Positions 24,189 through 32,430 of a DNA stretch of 33,830 nucleotides are shown piece by piece. The DNA lies in contig JAGNLV010000001.1 in assembly GCA_017999435.1 (NCBI GenBank), positions 358,108-391,937 of the forward strand, given 5' to 3'. The position numbers and the translations under genes were made by a program. How positions within the stretch are numbered: position 1 is the stretch's first letter; every line of letters starts with the position of its first letter. Under the pieces are notes generated by a model that saw only the letters and a program-made list of their open reading frames with translations, had not been told where the DNA came from and ran no database searches. The stretch is from Candidatus Zixiibacteriota bacterium (GTDB lineage: Bacteria > Zixibacteria > MSB-5A5 > GN15 > FEB-12).

Positions 24189-24743
24189 TCACCAGTCAAT
24201 CCCCTTCTGCGCCAGCACCCCCTTCTGAAAGGGGTGCTTGATCTCCCGCATCTCGGTGACCAAATCCGCCTGCTCCACCAGCCAGTCGCGCGCCCCGCGC
24301 CCGGTCACTACCAGGGACTGTTCCGCATCGCGGGCGGCCAGCAGCTCGCGCACCTCGTCATCGGTCACCAAGCCGAGGTCAACCGCCACGTTGAGCTCGT
24401 CCAGGATGACCAGCGGATACGCCCGGGAGCGAATCTTCTCCAGTGCCAGCGCCACCCCCTTCCGGGCCGCCGCCCGGTGTTCCTCGAAATCTTTGGTGTC
24501 GTCGACAATCCCGACAAACCCCTCTCCGACCGTGTGCAATTCGACATTCGGCGCCAACCGCTTGATCCCCTTCAACTCCCCGTACTTCCAGCTCCCCTTG
24601 ACGAACTGGATCACGCACACCTGCCAGTCGTAGCCCACCGCCCGGACGCACATCCCCAGGGCGGCTGTGGTTTTCCCTTTCCCGTTGCCTGTGTAGACGA
24701 TCAAAAGCCCCGTATTCTTCTTCTCGCGTTCGGTTTCCGCCAT
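24189..24743 (-). CDS. cobO: Cob(I)yrinic acid a,c-diamide adenosyltransferase (BtuR/CobO type)
   Basis: The enzyme transfers the adenosyl group of ATP to cob(I)alamin or corrinoid precursors. The 184-residue protein has the Walker A loop LIVYTGNGKGKTTAALGMCV (about 14-33), VCVIQFVKGSWKYGE, the Walker-B-like LVILDELNVAVDLGLV, and VVTGRGARDWLVEQADLVTE, all typical of the CobA/CobO/BtuR family. The C-terminal segment HPFQKGVLAQKGIDW closely fits the family end. The ATG at 24743 has GGAAGG upstream and a promoter at 24784-24811. No other cobalamin genes are in view, so it may act in salvage. Confidence 0.94.
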   Translation of the reverse strand: MAETEREKKNTGLLIVYTGNGKGKTTAALGMCVRAVGYDWQVCVIQFVKGSWKYGELKGIKRLAPNVELHTVGEGFVGIVDDTKDFEEHRAAARKGVALALEKIRSRAYPLVILDELNVAVDLGLVTDDEVRELLAARDAEQSLVVTGRGARDWLVEQADLVTEMREIKHPFQKGVLAQKGIDW

Positions 24744-24783
24744 AACCTTCCTGTCCTTGTGCCGGTGTAATCCGCTTAGCCGC

Positions 24784-24811
24784 AAAGTACTACATTGCCG
24801 CTCAAAGTCAA
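24784..24811 (-). promoter_or_regulatory. Predicted cobO(-trxB) promoter
   Basis: TTGACT (24806-24811) and TACTTT (24784-24789) are 16 bp apart on the minus strand. The predicted start is near 24777, about 35 bases before the cobO ATG. It is divergent from the Rrf2 promoter about 70 bp away. Confidence 0.5.
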
Positions 24812-24878
24812 CGGCTGTCATCACTGTGCATTCGGAGGACAAAATCGGCATTTTTATCCGCGTTTTTGCCTTTTTTTA

Positions 24879-24907
24879 TTGACGCCCTTGTCTATGTTGC
24901 GTATCAT
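24879..24907 (+). promoter_or_regulatory. Predicted promoter of the Rrf2 regulator gene
   Basis: TTGACG (24879-24884) and TATCAT (24902-24907) are 17 bp apart, a strong sigma70-type match. Runs of T just upstream (24851-24878) could act as an UP element. The leader to the ATG at 24994 is about 80 bases. Confidence 0.7.
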
Positions 24908-24993
24908 GTAGAAAACAAATTCGGTAACACTTGTCGCCTTCTGACATCTCATGACAGGCAGACTCCGAAAAGCGCAGCGAAAGAAGGTTAGTC

Positions 24994-25419
24994 ATGCAGT
25001 TCACTAAAGCTGAAGAATACGGCATCCTCGGCGTTTTGTACCTGGCCGAGCGCAACGACGCGACCGTGACACCGCTGTCGGAAATCTCGGAGGCACGGGC
25101 CATTCCTGAGAAGTTTCTCGCGAAGATTTTCCAGTCGTTGTCCCGGGCCGGGATCGTGCGCTCGCACCGTGGCGTGCGGGGCGGCTTCACGCTGGCCAAA
25201 GGCCCGGCCGACATCTCCGTCAAGGAGATTCTGGAAGCCATCCAGGGGCCCTACCACCTCATTAAGTGCATCAAAGACAACGCCATCTGCGAGAAAACCG
25301 ATTTCTGCGCCCTCCGCGAACTCCTCCGGGCGGCCGAAGATCGTCTCGTCTCCGTGTTCGAAGAACATTCTCTGGCCGATCTCCTCTCGTGGGAGAAGAA
25401 CAAGGCCGCCACTATCTAG
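24994..25419 (+). CDS. Rrf2 family transcriptional regulator with Fe-S cysteines
   Basis: The 141-residue protein is a winged-helix Rrf2 regulator, a family that includes IscR, NsrR and RsrR. The helix-turn-helix region is IPEKFLAKIFQSLSRAGIV followed by the wing SHRGVRGGFTLAK (about 37-69). Three cysteines at C92, C99 and C105 (KCIKDNAIC, DFCALREL) match the spacing of the cluster ligands in IscR-type members, so it probably senses oxygen, nitric oxide or Fe-S status. It starts at the ATG 24994 with GAAGG upstream. It is divergent from cobO-trxB and upstream of dcd and PFOR, an Fe-S enzyme. Control of PFOR or of the divergent genes is plausible but inferred. Confidence 0.92.
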   Translation: MQFTKAEEYGILGVLYLAERNDATVTPLSEISEARAIPEKFLAKIFQSLSRAGIVRSHRGVRGGFTLAKGPADISVKEILEAIQGPYHLIKCIKDNAICEKTDFCALRELLRAAEDRLVSVFEEHSLADLLSWEKNKAATI

Positions 25420-25454
25420 CGTGTCCCGACAGGTGATTTTTATGTAGTTTCCGG

Positions 25455-25483
25455 TTTACATCCCGCCACCCGCGCTGTATCTT
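25455..25483 (+). promoter_or_regulatory. Predicted dcd-PFOR promoter
   Basis: TTTACA (25455-25460) and TATCTT (25478-25483) are 17 bp apart, about 40 bases before the dcd ATG. Confidence 0.55.
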
Positions 25484-25522
25484 GAGGTTTGTGAAGAAAA
25501 TAACAAGGGAGTCGCGCGTGCT

Positions 25523-26086
25523 ATGGCGGTGATGGCGGACCGCTGGATAATTGAAATGGCCGAACGGCGCCGGATGATCGAGCCCTTCGCCCGCGATCAG
25601 ATCCGGGCCGGCATCAGTTTCGGCGTCTCCTGCTACGGCTACGACTTCCGCCTGGCCGACGAGTTCAAGCTCCTCGACACGACCCGCGTGGCCGAGCTCG
25701 ATCCGAAAAACGTCCGCCCCGACTGCTGGATGGACGCCCGGGCCGAATCTTTGGCGATCCCGGCCAATTCCTTCATCCTGGCCCGGTCCCTGGAATACTT
25801 CCGCATCCCCCGGAACATCATCACCCTCTGCACCGGCAAATCCACCTACGCCCGCTCCGGGCTCGTCGTCAACGTGACCCCCTTTGAACCGGAGTGGGAG
25901 GGGTACGCCACGCTCTCGCTGGCCAACACGGCGCCCGTGCCCCTGCGCGTCTACGCGGGCGAGGGCATCGCCCAAATCCTCTTCCTCCAGGGCGACCAGG
26001 ACTGCCTGCGGTCGTACCGGGACAAGAGCGGAAAATACCAGGCTCAGAAAGATATCACGGTTTCCCGCGCCGACGACAGCCGATAG
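25523..26086 (+). CDS. dcd: dCTP deaminase
   Basis: Dcd converts dCTP to dUTP for dTMP synthesis, as a trimer. The 187-residue protein has the family motifs ISFGVSCYGYDFRL (about 31-44), IPANSFILARSLEYFRIPRN, TGKSTYARSGLVVNVTP with the nucleotide-binding Ser/Arg, and FEPEWEGYATLSLANTAP with the catalytic glutamate. The C-terminal SYRDKSGKYQAQ lid is also present. Length is normal. The ATG at 25523 is used; a second ATG at 25532 is in frame. The upstream GGGAG lies about 11 bases away, so the start is not certain. PFOR follows 44 bases after the stop and is probably in the same transcript. Confidence 0.94.
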   Translation: MAVMADRWIIEMAERRRMIEPFARDQIRAGISFGVSCYGYDFRLADEFKLLDTTRVAELDPKNVRPDCWMDARAESLAIPANSFILARSLEYFRIPRNIITLCTGKSTYARSGLVVNVTPFEPEWEGYATLSLANTAPVPLRVYAGEGIAQILFLQGDQDCLRSYRDKSGKYQAQKDITVSRADDSR

Positions 26087-26130
26087 TCGCCGTCGGGGAA
26101 ATGCAAGCTGCTACCTACAGGAGTCTCAGA

Positions 26131-29100
26131 ATGCCGCAAGAAGCTGTTTCATCGATGGAAAAGCGCGTGCCGAAACCGCAGCCGCACCGGCGGCGCATGG
26201 TGACGATTGACGGCAATACCGCCGCGGCATACGTTGCCCACGCGACCAACGAAGTCATCGCCATATACCCGATCACACCCTCGTCGAACATGGGCGAGAT
26301 CGCCGACGAGAAGTCGGCCCGCGGGGAAAAGAACATCTGGGGCGTCATCCCCGAGGTGATCGAGATGCAGTCCGAGGGAGGCGCCTCCGGCGCCGTCCAC
26401 GGCGCCCTCACCACCGGCGCCCTGACCACGACCTTCACGGCCTCCCAGGGCCTCCTCCTGATGATCCCGAACATGTTCAAGATCGCGGGGGAGCTGACCC
26501 CGACGGTCTTCCATGTCTCCGCCCGCGCCGTCGCCTCCCACGCCCTCTCGATCTTCGGCGACCATTCCGACGTCATGGCCTGCCGCTCGACCGGTTTCGG
26601 CCTCATGGCCTCCGGGTCGGTCCAGGAGGTCATGGACCTCGCCCTCATCACCCAGGCCGCCTCCCTCGGGTCCCGCGTCCCCTTCGTCCACTTCTTCGAC
26701 GGCTTCCGCACCTCCCACGAAGTGCAGAAGGTCGAGGAGATCACTATCGACGACATGGCGGCGATGCTCGACCACGACCTGATCGTCGCCCACCGGCGCC
26801 GCGCTCTCTCCCCCGACAATCCGACCATCAAGGGAACTTCGCAGAATCCCGACGTCTTCTTCCAGCACCGCGAGACGGTGAACCGGTACTACCTCGCGGC
26901 CCCCGCCCTGGTCCAGAAAGCCATGGACCGCTTCGCGGGGATCGTCGGCCGCGGCTACCACCTCTTTGACTACATGGGCCATCCGGAGGCCGACCGCGTC
27001 GTGGTCGTCATGGGCAGCGGCGCCGAGGTCGTCCACGAAACCGTCGACGCCCTCGCGGCCCGGGGCGAGAAAGTCGGCGTGATCAAGGTGCGCCTCTACC
27101 GTCCCTTCTCGGTCGCGCACTTCGTGCAGGCCCTCCCGAAAACCGTCCGGCGCATCGCCGTCCTCGACCGCACGAAAGAACCGGGCTCGGTGGGCGAACC
27201 GATGTACACCGATGTCCAGACGGCGATCCGCGAGGCGCTCGACAAGGGGATCGCCCCCTTCTCCCAGCCGCCTCTCGTCATCGGCGGCCGCTACGGGCTC
27301 GGGTCGAAGGAATTCAATCCGCCGATGGCCAAGGCGGTCTTCGACAACCTCGCCGCCGCCCGGCCCAAGGACCACTTCACCGTCGGCATCGTCGACGACG
27401 TCACCCACACCTCCCTCGAACCCGACTACTCGTTCGACCTCGAGGGGGAGGCCTTCCGCGGCCTGTTCTACGGCCTGGGGGCGGACGGCACCGTCGGCGC
27501 CAACAAGAACTCGATCAAGATCCTCGGCGAAAACACGGACAACTACGCCCAGGGCTACTTCGTGTACGACTCCAAGAAGTCGGGCGCGATCACGGTCTCG
27601 CACGTCCGGTTCGGCAAGAACCTCATCCGCAAGCCCTACCTCATCCGCTCCGCCCAATTCGTCGCCTGCCACAACTTCTCCTTCCTCGAGAAGTACGACA
27701 TGCTTACGCCGCTGCTGCCGGGCGGCACTTTCCTGCTCAACGCGCCCTACGGCCCCGACGAGGTCTGGGACCGGATGCCCCGCGAGGTCCAGCAACAGCT
27801 GATTGACAAGAAGGCGCGGTTCTTCGTCATCGACGCCATCAGCCTGGCCAAGGAACTCGGCCTCGGCGCCCGCATCAACATGATCATGCAGACCGCCTTC
27901 TTCGCCATCTCCGACATCCTCCCCCGCGACGAGGCGATCACGGCCATCAAGCACGCGATCGTCAAGACCTACGGCGCCAAGGGAGAAAAGGTCGTCAAGA
28001 TGAATTTCGCGGCGGTCGACGGCGCCACCGACGCCCTCCGCGAAGTCAAGTATCCGCACAAGGTCACATCGACCATCACCCGGCCGCCCATCGTCCCCGC
28101 CCATGCCCCCGAGTTTGTCAAGAACGTGACCGCCGAAATCATCGCCGGCCGCGGCGACGATCTGCCGGTCTCGGCCTTCCCCGATGACGGCACCTACATG
28201 ACGGCGACCACCCAGTACGAGAAGCGGAACATCGCGGTCGACATCCCGATCTGGGACAGGGAAATCTGCACGCAGTGCAACATCTGCTCGATCGTCTGCC
28301 CGCACGCGGCCATCCGCCCGAAAGTGTACGAGAAGAAAGACCTCGCCGGCGCGCCGGCCGAGTTCCCCTTCGTCGAGGCCAAAACCAAGCAGCTCGCCGG
28401 GAAGTACTACACCCTCCAGGTGGCGCCCGAAGACTGCACCGGCTGCGAGGTCTGCGTCAACGCCTGCCCGGTCGAGGCCAAAGACGCGCAGGGGACCAAG
28501 ACCGGCCGCAAGGCGATCAACATGACGCTCCAGGCGCCGATCCGCGAGCGCGAGCGCGCCAACTGGGAGTTCTTCATCAACCGCCTGCCCGAAAACGACC
28601 CCGACCTCTTCCGCCTCGACACGGTCAAGGGATCGCAGTTCGCCCGTCCCCTGTTCGAGTTCTCCGGCGCCTGCTCGGGCTGCGGCGAGACCCCCTACCT
28701 CAAACTGATGACCCAGCTCTTCGGCGACCGCGCCATCTGCGCCAACGCCACCGGCTGCTCCTCGATCTACGGCGGCAACCTCCCCACGACTCCGTACTGC
28801 CGGCGGGCCGACGGCCGCGGACCGGCCTGGTCCAACTCCCTGTTCGAGGACAACGCCGAGTTCGGACTCGGCATGCGCCTCACCGCCGACAAGCTCCAGG
28901 ACTACGCCCTCACCCTCGTCCGGGAACTCGTCCCCGACATGTACGACGCCCTCGCCTCGGCCGACCAGTCGGAGCAGGCCGGCATCGCGCAGCAGCGCGA
29001 ACGCGTCGCCGCCCTTCTGGCGCGGCTCGACTCCCTCGGGGACTCGGACAAGGTCGCGACCCTGCGGAGCATCGCCTACTACCTCGTCAAGAAATCGGTC

Positions 29101-29763
29101 TGGGTGATCGGCGGCGACGGCTGGGCGTACGACATCGGCTACGGCGGTCTCGACCACGTCCTGGCCTCCGGCAAGAACGTCAACCTTCTCGTCCTCGACA
29201 CCGAGGTCTACTCCAACACCGGCGGCCAGATGTCGAAGTCGACGCCGCGGGGTTCGGTGGCCAAGTTCGCCGCCGCCGGCAAGCCGCGCGGCAAGAAGGA
29301 CCTCGGCATGATGATGATGTCGTACGGCAGCGTCTATGTGGCCCAGGTCGCCCTCGGCGCCAGCAACGGCCAGACCGTCAAAGCCATGATCGAGGCCGAG
29401 CGCTACAACGGTCCCTCGCTCATCATCGCCTACAGCGCCTGCATCGCCCACGGCATCGACATGGCCCACTCCATGGACCAGGAAGACAAGGCCGTCCGCT
29501 GCGGCCACTGGATGCTCTACCGCTACAACCCGGATCTCATCGAGCAGGGGAAGAACCCGCTCCAGCTCGACAGCAAGCCGCCGTCCATCCCCTTCTCCGA
29601 GTATGCCTACAGCGAGATCCGCTTCCGGTCGCTCAAAGCCATCGACCCGGAGCGGGCCGCCATGCTCCTGAAACTCGGCCAGCAGGACTGTGACCGCCGC
29701 TGGCGGCTGTACTCCCAACTGGCCGGCCTCGACTACTCCCTGCCGCCCAGGGCCGGGGACTAG
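26131..29763 (+). CDS. nifJ: Pyruvate:ferredoxin (flavodoxin) oxidoreductase
   Basis: PFOR oxidises pyruvate with CoA to acetyl-CoA and CO2, reducing ferredoxin; it is an oxygen-sensitive cytoplasmic enzyme. The single-chain 1210-residue protein has all domains fused: the pyruvate/TPP domain with IYPITPSS (about 45-52), the transketolase C-like domain, and the gamma domain. A two-cluster ferredoxin domain follows, with CTQCNICSIVC at about 713 and CTGCEVCVNAC at about 769. The proximal cluster motif is CSGCGE at about 848 and CANATGCSS. The TPP motif is GGDGWAYDIGYGG at about 994, with YSNTGGQMSKSTP. The start is the ATG at 26131, since AGGAG lies 9 bases upstream; an in-frame ATG at 26101 lacks a site. 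It follows dcd and ends at a strong terminator. Confidence 0.98.
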   Translation: MPQEAVSSMEKRVPKPQPHRRRMVTIDGNTAAAYVAHATNEVIAIYPITPSSNMGEIADEKSARGEKNIWGVIPEVIEMQSEGGASGAVHGALTTGALTTTFTASQGLLLMIPNMFKIAGELTPTVFHVSARAVASHALSIFGDHSDVMACRSTGFGLMASGSVQEVMDLALITQAASLGSRVPFVHFFDGFRTSHEVQKVEEITIDDMAAMLDHDLIVAHRRRALSPDNPTIKGTSQNPDVFFQHRETVNRYYLAAPALVQKAMDRFAGIVGRGYHLFDYMGHPEADRVVVVMGSGAEVVHETVDALAARGEKVGVIKVRLYRPFSVAHFVQALPKTVRRIAVLDRTKEPGSVGEPMYTDVQTAIREALDKGIAPFSQPPLVIGGRYGLGSKEFNPPMAKAVFDNLAAARPKDHFTVGIVDDVTHTSLEPDYSFDLEGEAFRGLFYGLGADGTVGANKNSIKILGENTDNYAQGYFVYDSKKSGAITVSHVRFGKNLIRKPYLIRSAQFVACHNFSFLEKYDMLTPLLPGGTFLLNAPYGPDEVWDRMPREVQQQLIDKKARFFVIDAISLAKELGLGARINMIMQTAFFAISDILPRDEAITAIKHAIVKTYGAKGEKVVKMNFAAVDGATDALREVKYPHKVTSTITRPPIVPAHAPEFVKNVTAEIIAGRGDDLPVSAFPDDGTYMTATTQYEKRNIAVDIPIWDREICTQCNICSIVCPHAAIRPKVYEKKDLAGAPAEFPFVEAKTKQLAGKYYTLQVAPEDCTGCEVCVNACPVEAKDAQGTKTGRKAINMTLQAPIRERERANWEFFINRLPENDPDLFRLDTVKGSQFARPLFEFSGACSGCGETPYLKLMTQLFGDRAICANATGCSSIYGGNLPTTPYCRRADGRGPAWSNSLFEDNAEFGLGMRLTADKLQDYALTLVRELVPDMYDALASADQSEQAGIAQQRERVAALLARLDSLGDSDKVATLRSIAYYLVKKSVWVIGGDGWAYDIGYGGLDHVLASGKNVNLLVLDTEVYSNTGGQMSKSTPRGSVAKFAAAGKPRGKKDLGMMMMSYGSVYVAQVALGASNGQTVKAMIEAERYNGPSLIIAYSACIAHGIDMAHSMDQEDKAVRCGHWMLYRYNPDLIEQGKNPLQLDSKPPSIPFSEYAYSEIRFRSLKAIDPERAAMLLKLGQQDCDRRWRLYSQLAGLDYSLPPRAGD

Positions 29764-29795
29764 CCGCCCGACCGGCCGTTTTCTGTGCCATTTCC

Positions 29796-29826
29796 ACGGG
29801 GCTCTTCGCGAGCCCCGTTTTCTTTG
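29796..29826 (+). terminator. Intrinsic terminator of PFOR
   Basis: The perfect 9-bp stem 29796-29804/29810-29818 with loop TTCGC is followed by a T-rich tail (29818-29825). It lies about 33 bases after the PFOR stop. Confidence 0.9.
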
Positions 29827-30001
29827 GGCTCCGGCCCGGCCGCCCCGCTCCGCTGTGCACAATCTGAACAATCCCGCGCCCCGCCTCCGCCCGTCCTATT
29901 TTTGCGCGAACGCCTTCGAAGACACGCTCTTCCGTCAAGTCCCCCGAAAGCGGTTCCGATAAAATCACAAACTGATTCTTACCAGTTCACAGGAGGTTGC
30001 C

Positions 30002-30850
30002 ATGCGTCGTTTCGTGTGCCTGGTGAGCGCCTTTGCGCTCCTAGTGTCTGCGGCCGGAACCCTCTCGGCGGAAACCGAGCAGGAGATCGTCAACCGCTAC
30101 ATGAAAAAAGTTGAGAAGAAGCACGTGCAGAAAATCGGCTGGGTGGCGCTCAACTACACCCTGAATCGTATCAACCGCAACAACGACTACAACAGTTTCG
30201 CCAGCTCCATCTCCGCCCAGATTGCGGAGGCCGATCTCCCCTGGCTGGGCCAGGCGTCCACTTTCGGCGTCGACTTCGCCGTGGGCGTCAAGCCCCGGCT
30301 CGCATGGACGGTCGGCGGAGAATACTGGCTGAAATTCGGCTCCGATATCGCCGGCCCCCTCACCTATTCCCCTCCCAGCGGCGGCGCCACGGTGGTCGAT
30401 AACCTCACCAGCGAAATCAAAGTCTACGGCGTGACCACCGGGCTGCAGTACTTCCTCCTCAATGCGCCCGCTCCCGATCGGCCGGCCGCCGGCCTGTCCG
30501 CCCGCGCCTTCGGCGCCGTCGGGTACTACCACGCGTCCTGGGAACTCTGGCCCGAGTATCAGAACCTCAACCTCTCCACCGCGGCTTCCGAGAGCGAGAA
30601 TTCGACCTTTGAGGGCAACGCCCCCGGTTTCACCCTGGGCCTCGGCGGTGAGATCCCGCTCAACGTCCTCAACCTCAGCCTCGGCGCCGACTTCGGGTAC
30701 CTCTACCTGAACTTCACCAACATTGCCTGGTATAATGCTCAAGACGAGGAGATCATCGTCACCTATACCGGTGACCAGGATGGCCGCGTCGATCTCGACC
30801 TCTCCGGCTTCCGGGGCAAGGTGGAACTGAAACGGTACTTTGCCTTCTGA
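30002..30850 (+). CDS. Secreted, probable outer-membrane beta-barrel protein
   Basis: The 282-residue protein is not from a family I can name. It starts with a clear signal peptide (MRRFVCLVSAFALLVSAAGT, cleavage probably after LSA near residue 23). The mature part has alternating hydrophobic and polar strands such as STFGVDFAVGVKPRLAWTVG, YGVTTGLQYFLL and LSARAFGAVGYYHASW. It also has GFTLGLGGEIPLNVLNLSLG, and it ends in KVELKRYFAF with a terminal phenylalanine, typical for outer-membrane barrels. AGGAGG lies 5 bases before the ATG. It sits behind the PFOR terminator. I found no convincing promoter in the preceding 170 bases. The function is unknown; a small porin-like or adhesin barrel is possible. 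Confidence 0.75.
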   Translation: MRRFVCLVSAFALLVSAAGTLSAETEQEIVNRYMKKVEKKHVQKIGWVALNYTLNRINRNNDYNSFASSISAQIAEADLPWLGQASTFGVDFAVGVKPRLAWTVGGEYWLKFGSDIAGPLTYSPPSGGATVVDNLTSEIKVYGVTTGLQYFLLNAPAPDRPAAGLSARAFGAVGYYHASWELWPEYQNLNLSTAASESENSTFEGNAPGFTLGLGGEIPLNVLNLSLGADFGYLYLNFTNIAWYNAQDEEIIVTYTGDQDGRVDLDLSGFRGKVELKRYFAF

Positions 30851-30870
30851 GTCGGAAGGCGCCGCGGAGG

Positions 30871-30899
30871 TTGACAAGTTCGGCGCGATCCCTGTTATT
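30871..30899 (+). promoter_or_regulatory. Predicted promoter of the propeller gene with an overlapping inverted repeat
   Basis: TTGACA (30871-30876) and GTTATT (30894-30899) are 17 bp apart. A 9-base inverted repeat with one G-T difference (30878-30886 and 30900-30908) starts in the spacer and ends just past the -10, so it could be an operator. Confidence 0.45.
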
Positions 30900-30922
30900 G
30901 CACCGAACTGTGCCAACCTCAG

Positions 30923-31966
30923 ATGGAGAGACGTATCTTGAGAAGTACTGACAACCGGACCGCGCGCCTGCTGGCGACGCTCGTGGCGGGCCTGGCTCTC
31001 GCCGCGAGTGCGGCCGCCGCGGAGAAACTTCCCCCCGCCCGCGCCGGGAAGATCGATCCCCCGACCGGGCAGATCGCCTTCCTCCGCAACGGCAACGTCT
31101 GGATCATGAACGCCGACGGCTCGGGCCAGCAACTGGTCTCGCAGGTGGGCAACGCCGACGGGAGCCTGTCGTGGGCCCCGGACAATCGCCGCATCGCTTT
31201 CGTCCGCTCCGGCAAGATCGACCTGCGCGGGCCCGACCCCAATGTCGGCGGTCTCCACAAGGTCTACGACATCTTCATCGCCTGGCTCGACTCGGCCTAT
31301 GCCAACAACACGCTCTGGTGGACGCGGCTCAGCGAGGACCTCGGCAGCCGCGGCCCGGAATGGTCGCTCGACGGTTCCGAGATCGTCTTCTGGAAAGACA
31401 TGAACGCCAACTACGCCAACGCCTTCCTCCCCAACTTCCAGATCTGCACCATGTCCCCGGACGGCGGGAAGTTCAACATCCTGCGCAAGGACTGGCAGAA
31501 CTTCAGCAACGACTTCCTCACCTTCCCCACCGCCAACCGCAAGGGGCAAATCGCCTGCGTCCACATGTCCGACCTTAAGGGGAAGGGGCTGGTGGTGTTT
31601 GACCGGGCCAACCCGATGATCTCCATCGATTCCATCCGCGCCGCCTCGGCGAAAAACCTGCGCTGCATCGCCCCCTCCTGGTCGCCCGATGACCAGTGGT
31701 TGGCTTACATCCTGGACGATATAAGCGCTCCCCAGGTCTGCATCGCCACGCCCGACCTGAAAGAGCACTTCACCGTCTTCTCGCCGCCCGTCGGAATCAT
31801 GCTCTACACCAATCCCCCCTCGTTCTCGCCCGACTCGAAGTGGCTGACATTCGCCACGTCGGACGGGTCGGTGTGGATCTGCGACATCACGGGCAACGGC
31901 GCGCGCCGTCTGACCCCGCCCGGCCTGGACAAGAACCCGGCCTGGTCAAAACCGCAGCCGCGCTGA
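30923..31966 (+). CDS. Exported TolB-like beta-propeller (PD40 repeats)
   Basis: The 347-residue protein has an N-terminal export signal (RLLATLVAGLALAASAAAA, about 15-33). A propeller follows, built of TolB/PD40-like repeats: GQIAFLRNGNVWIMNADGSG, LSWAPDNRRIAFVRSG, EWSLDGSEIVFWKD, PSWSPDDQWLAYILDD, PSFSPDSKWLTFATSD, and a last blade with VWICDITGNGARRLTPPG. Such proteins are periplasmic or lipoprotein partners; an exact role cannot be given. The ATG at 30923 is listed, but a TTG at 30938 has GGAGAG 7 bases upstream and may be the real start. It stands alone between its own promoter and a strong terminator. Confidence 0.82.
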   Translation: MERRILRSTDNRTARLLATLVAGLALAASAAAAEKLPPARAGKIDPPTGQIAFLRNGNVWIMNADGSGQQLVSQVGNADGSLSWAPDNRRIAFVRSGKIDLRGPDPNVGGLHKVYDIFIAWLDSAYANNTLWWTRLSEDLGSRGPEWSLDGSEIVFWKDMNANYANAFLPNFQICTMSPDGGKFNILRKDWQNFSNDFLTFPTANRKGQIACVHMSDLKGKGLVVFDRANPMISIDSIRAASAKNLRCIAPSWSPDDQWLAYILDDISAPQVCIATPDLKEHFTVFSPPVGIMLYTNPPSFSPDSKWLTFATSDGSVWICDITGNGARRLTPPGLDKNPAWSKPQPR

Positions 31967-31992
31967 CGGCGCTTCGGCAACCGATCTTCCCC

Positions 31993-32023
31993 AACCGCCC
32001 TCCCCCGAGGGCGGTTTTGTTTT
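31993..32023 (+). terminator. Intrinsic terminator of the propeller gene
   Basis: The 10-bp stem AACCGCCCTC/GAGGGCGGTT (31993-32002 with 32007-32016), loop CCCC, is followed by TTTTGTTTT. It lies about 26 bases after the stop. Confidence 0.9.
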
Positions 32024-32069
32024 GACCCCTTCCCGGCGCTCGTCCGCCGGCGGGGCCGCCATAATTCCC

Positions 32070-32098
32070 TTGACATCAACGACTTCATACGGTATGTT
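32070..32098 (+). promoter_or_regulatory. Predicted promoter of the lipoprotein operon
   Basis: TTGACA (32070-32075) and TATGTT (32093-32098) are exactly 17 bp apart, a strong match. The next gene starts at 32431, so the transcript would have a leader of about 325 bases. Confidence 0.65.
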
Positions 32099-32430
32099 AA
32101 GGGGTGTCAGGGTCTGGCACGAGCAGGCGGCGGCTTCCGTTTTCTGCCCCTTCGTTGCGCCGGTTGCCCGTGCCCGCTGAAGGAAGATTTCATCCATCGA
32201 TCGCGTGACCGGCGACCCGCCGAGTCCGTTGCACCGGGGTCGCTGAGCAATCAACCAGACCAGGCCGGACGAAACGCAGGGATTTACGCTGATGATGACT
32301 AGCAAGGGCCCCCGTCGCGGACTCCGCCCGCTTTCACCCGCAGGTCCCGACGCGCCTGCTCCTGTGTCTTCGGCGCCCCGCCCCGCCCCCGAACTAAACC
32401 TACTCATCCTATATGTCCCTGGAGGTTCCC
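32099..32430 (+). other. Long untranslated leader of the lipoprotein operon
   Basis: About 330 bases without a supported gene. A 49-codon ORF starting at 32291 runs into the next gene but has no ribosome site and proline/arginine-rich content of the GC-shadow kind. I do not recognise a riboswitch. GGAGG at the end belongs to the lipoprotein start. Confidence 0.45.

Noticed and set aside
26149-29871. 1240-codon open frame on the minus strand opposite PFOR
   Set aside because: It is the antisense shadow of a clearly recognised PFOR. Its translation is low-complexity, rich in Val, Gly, Asp and Arg, with no family motif. GC-rich third positions keep the opposite frame free of stops.
30923-31966. 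Assigning the propeller protein as TolB of the Tol-Pal system
   Set aside because: It has PD40-like blades, but there is no tolQ/R/A or pal neighbour and it is shorter than usual TolB, so only 'TolB-like propeller' is justified.
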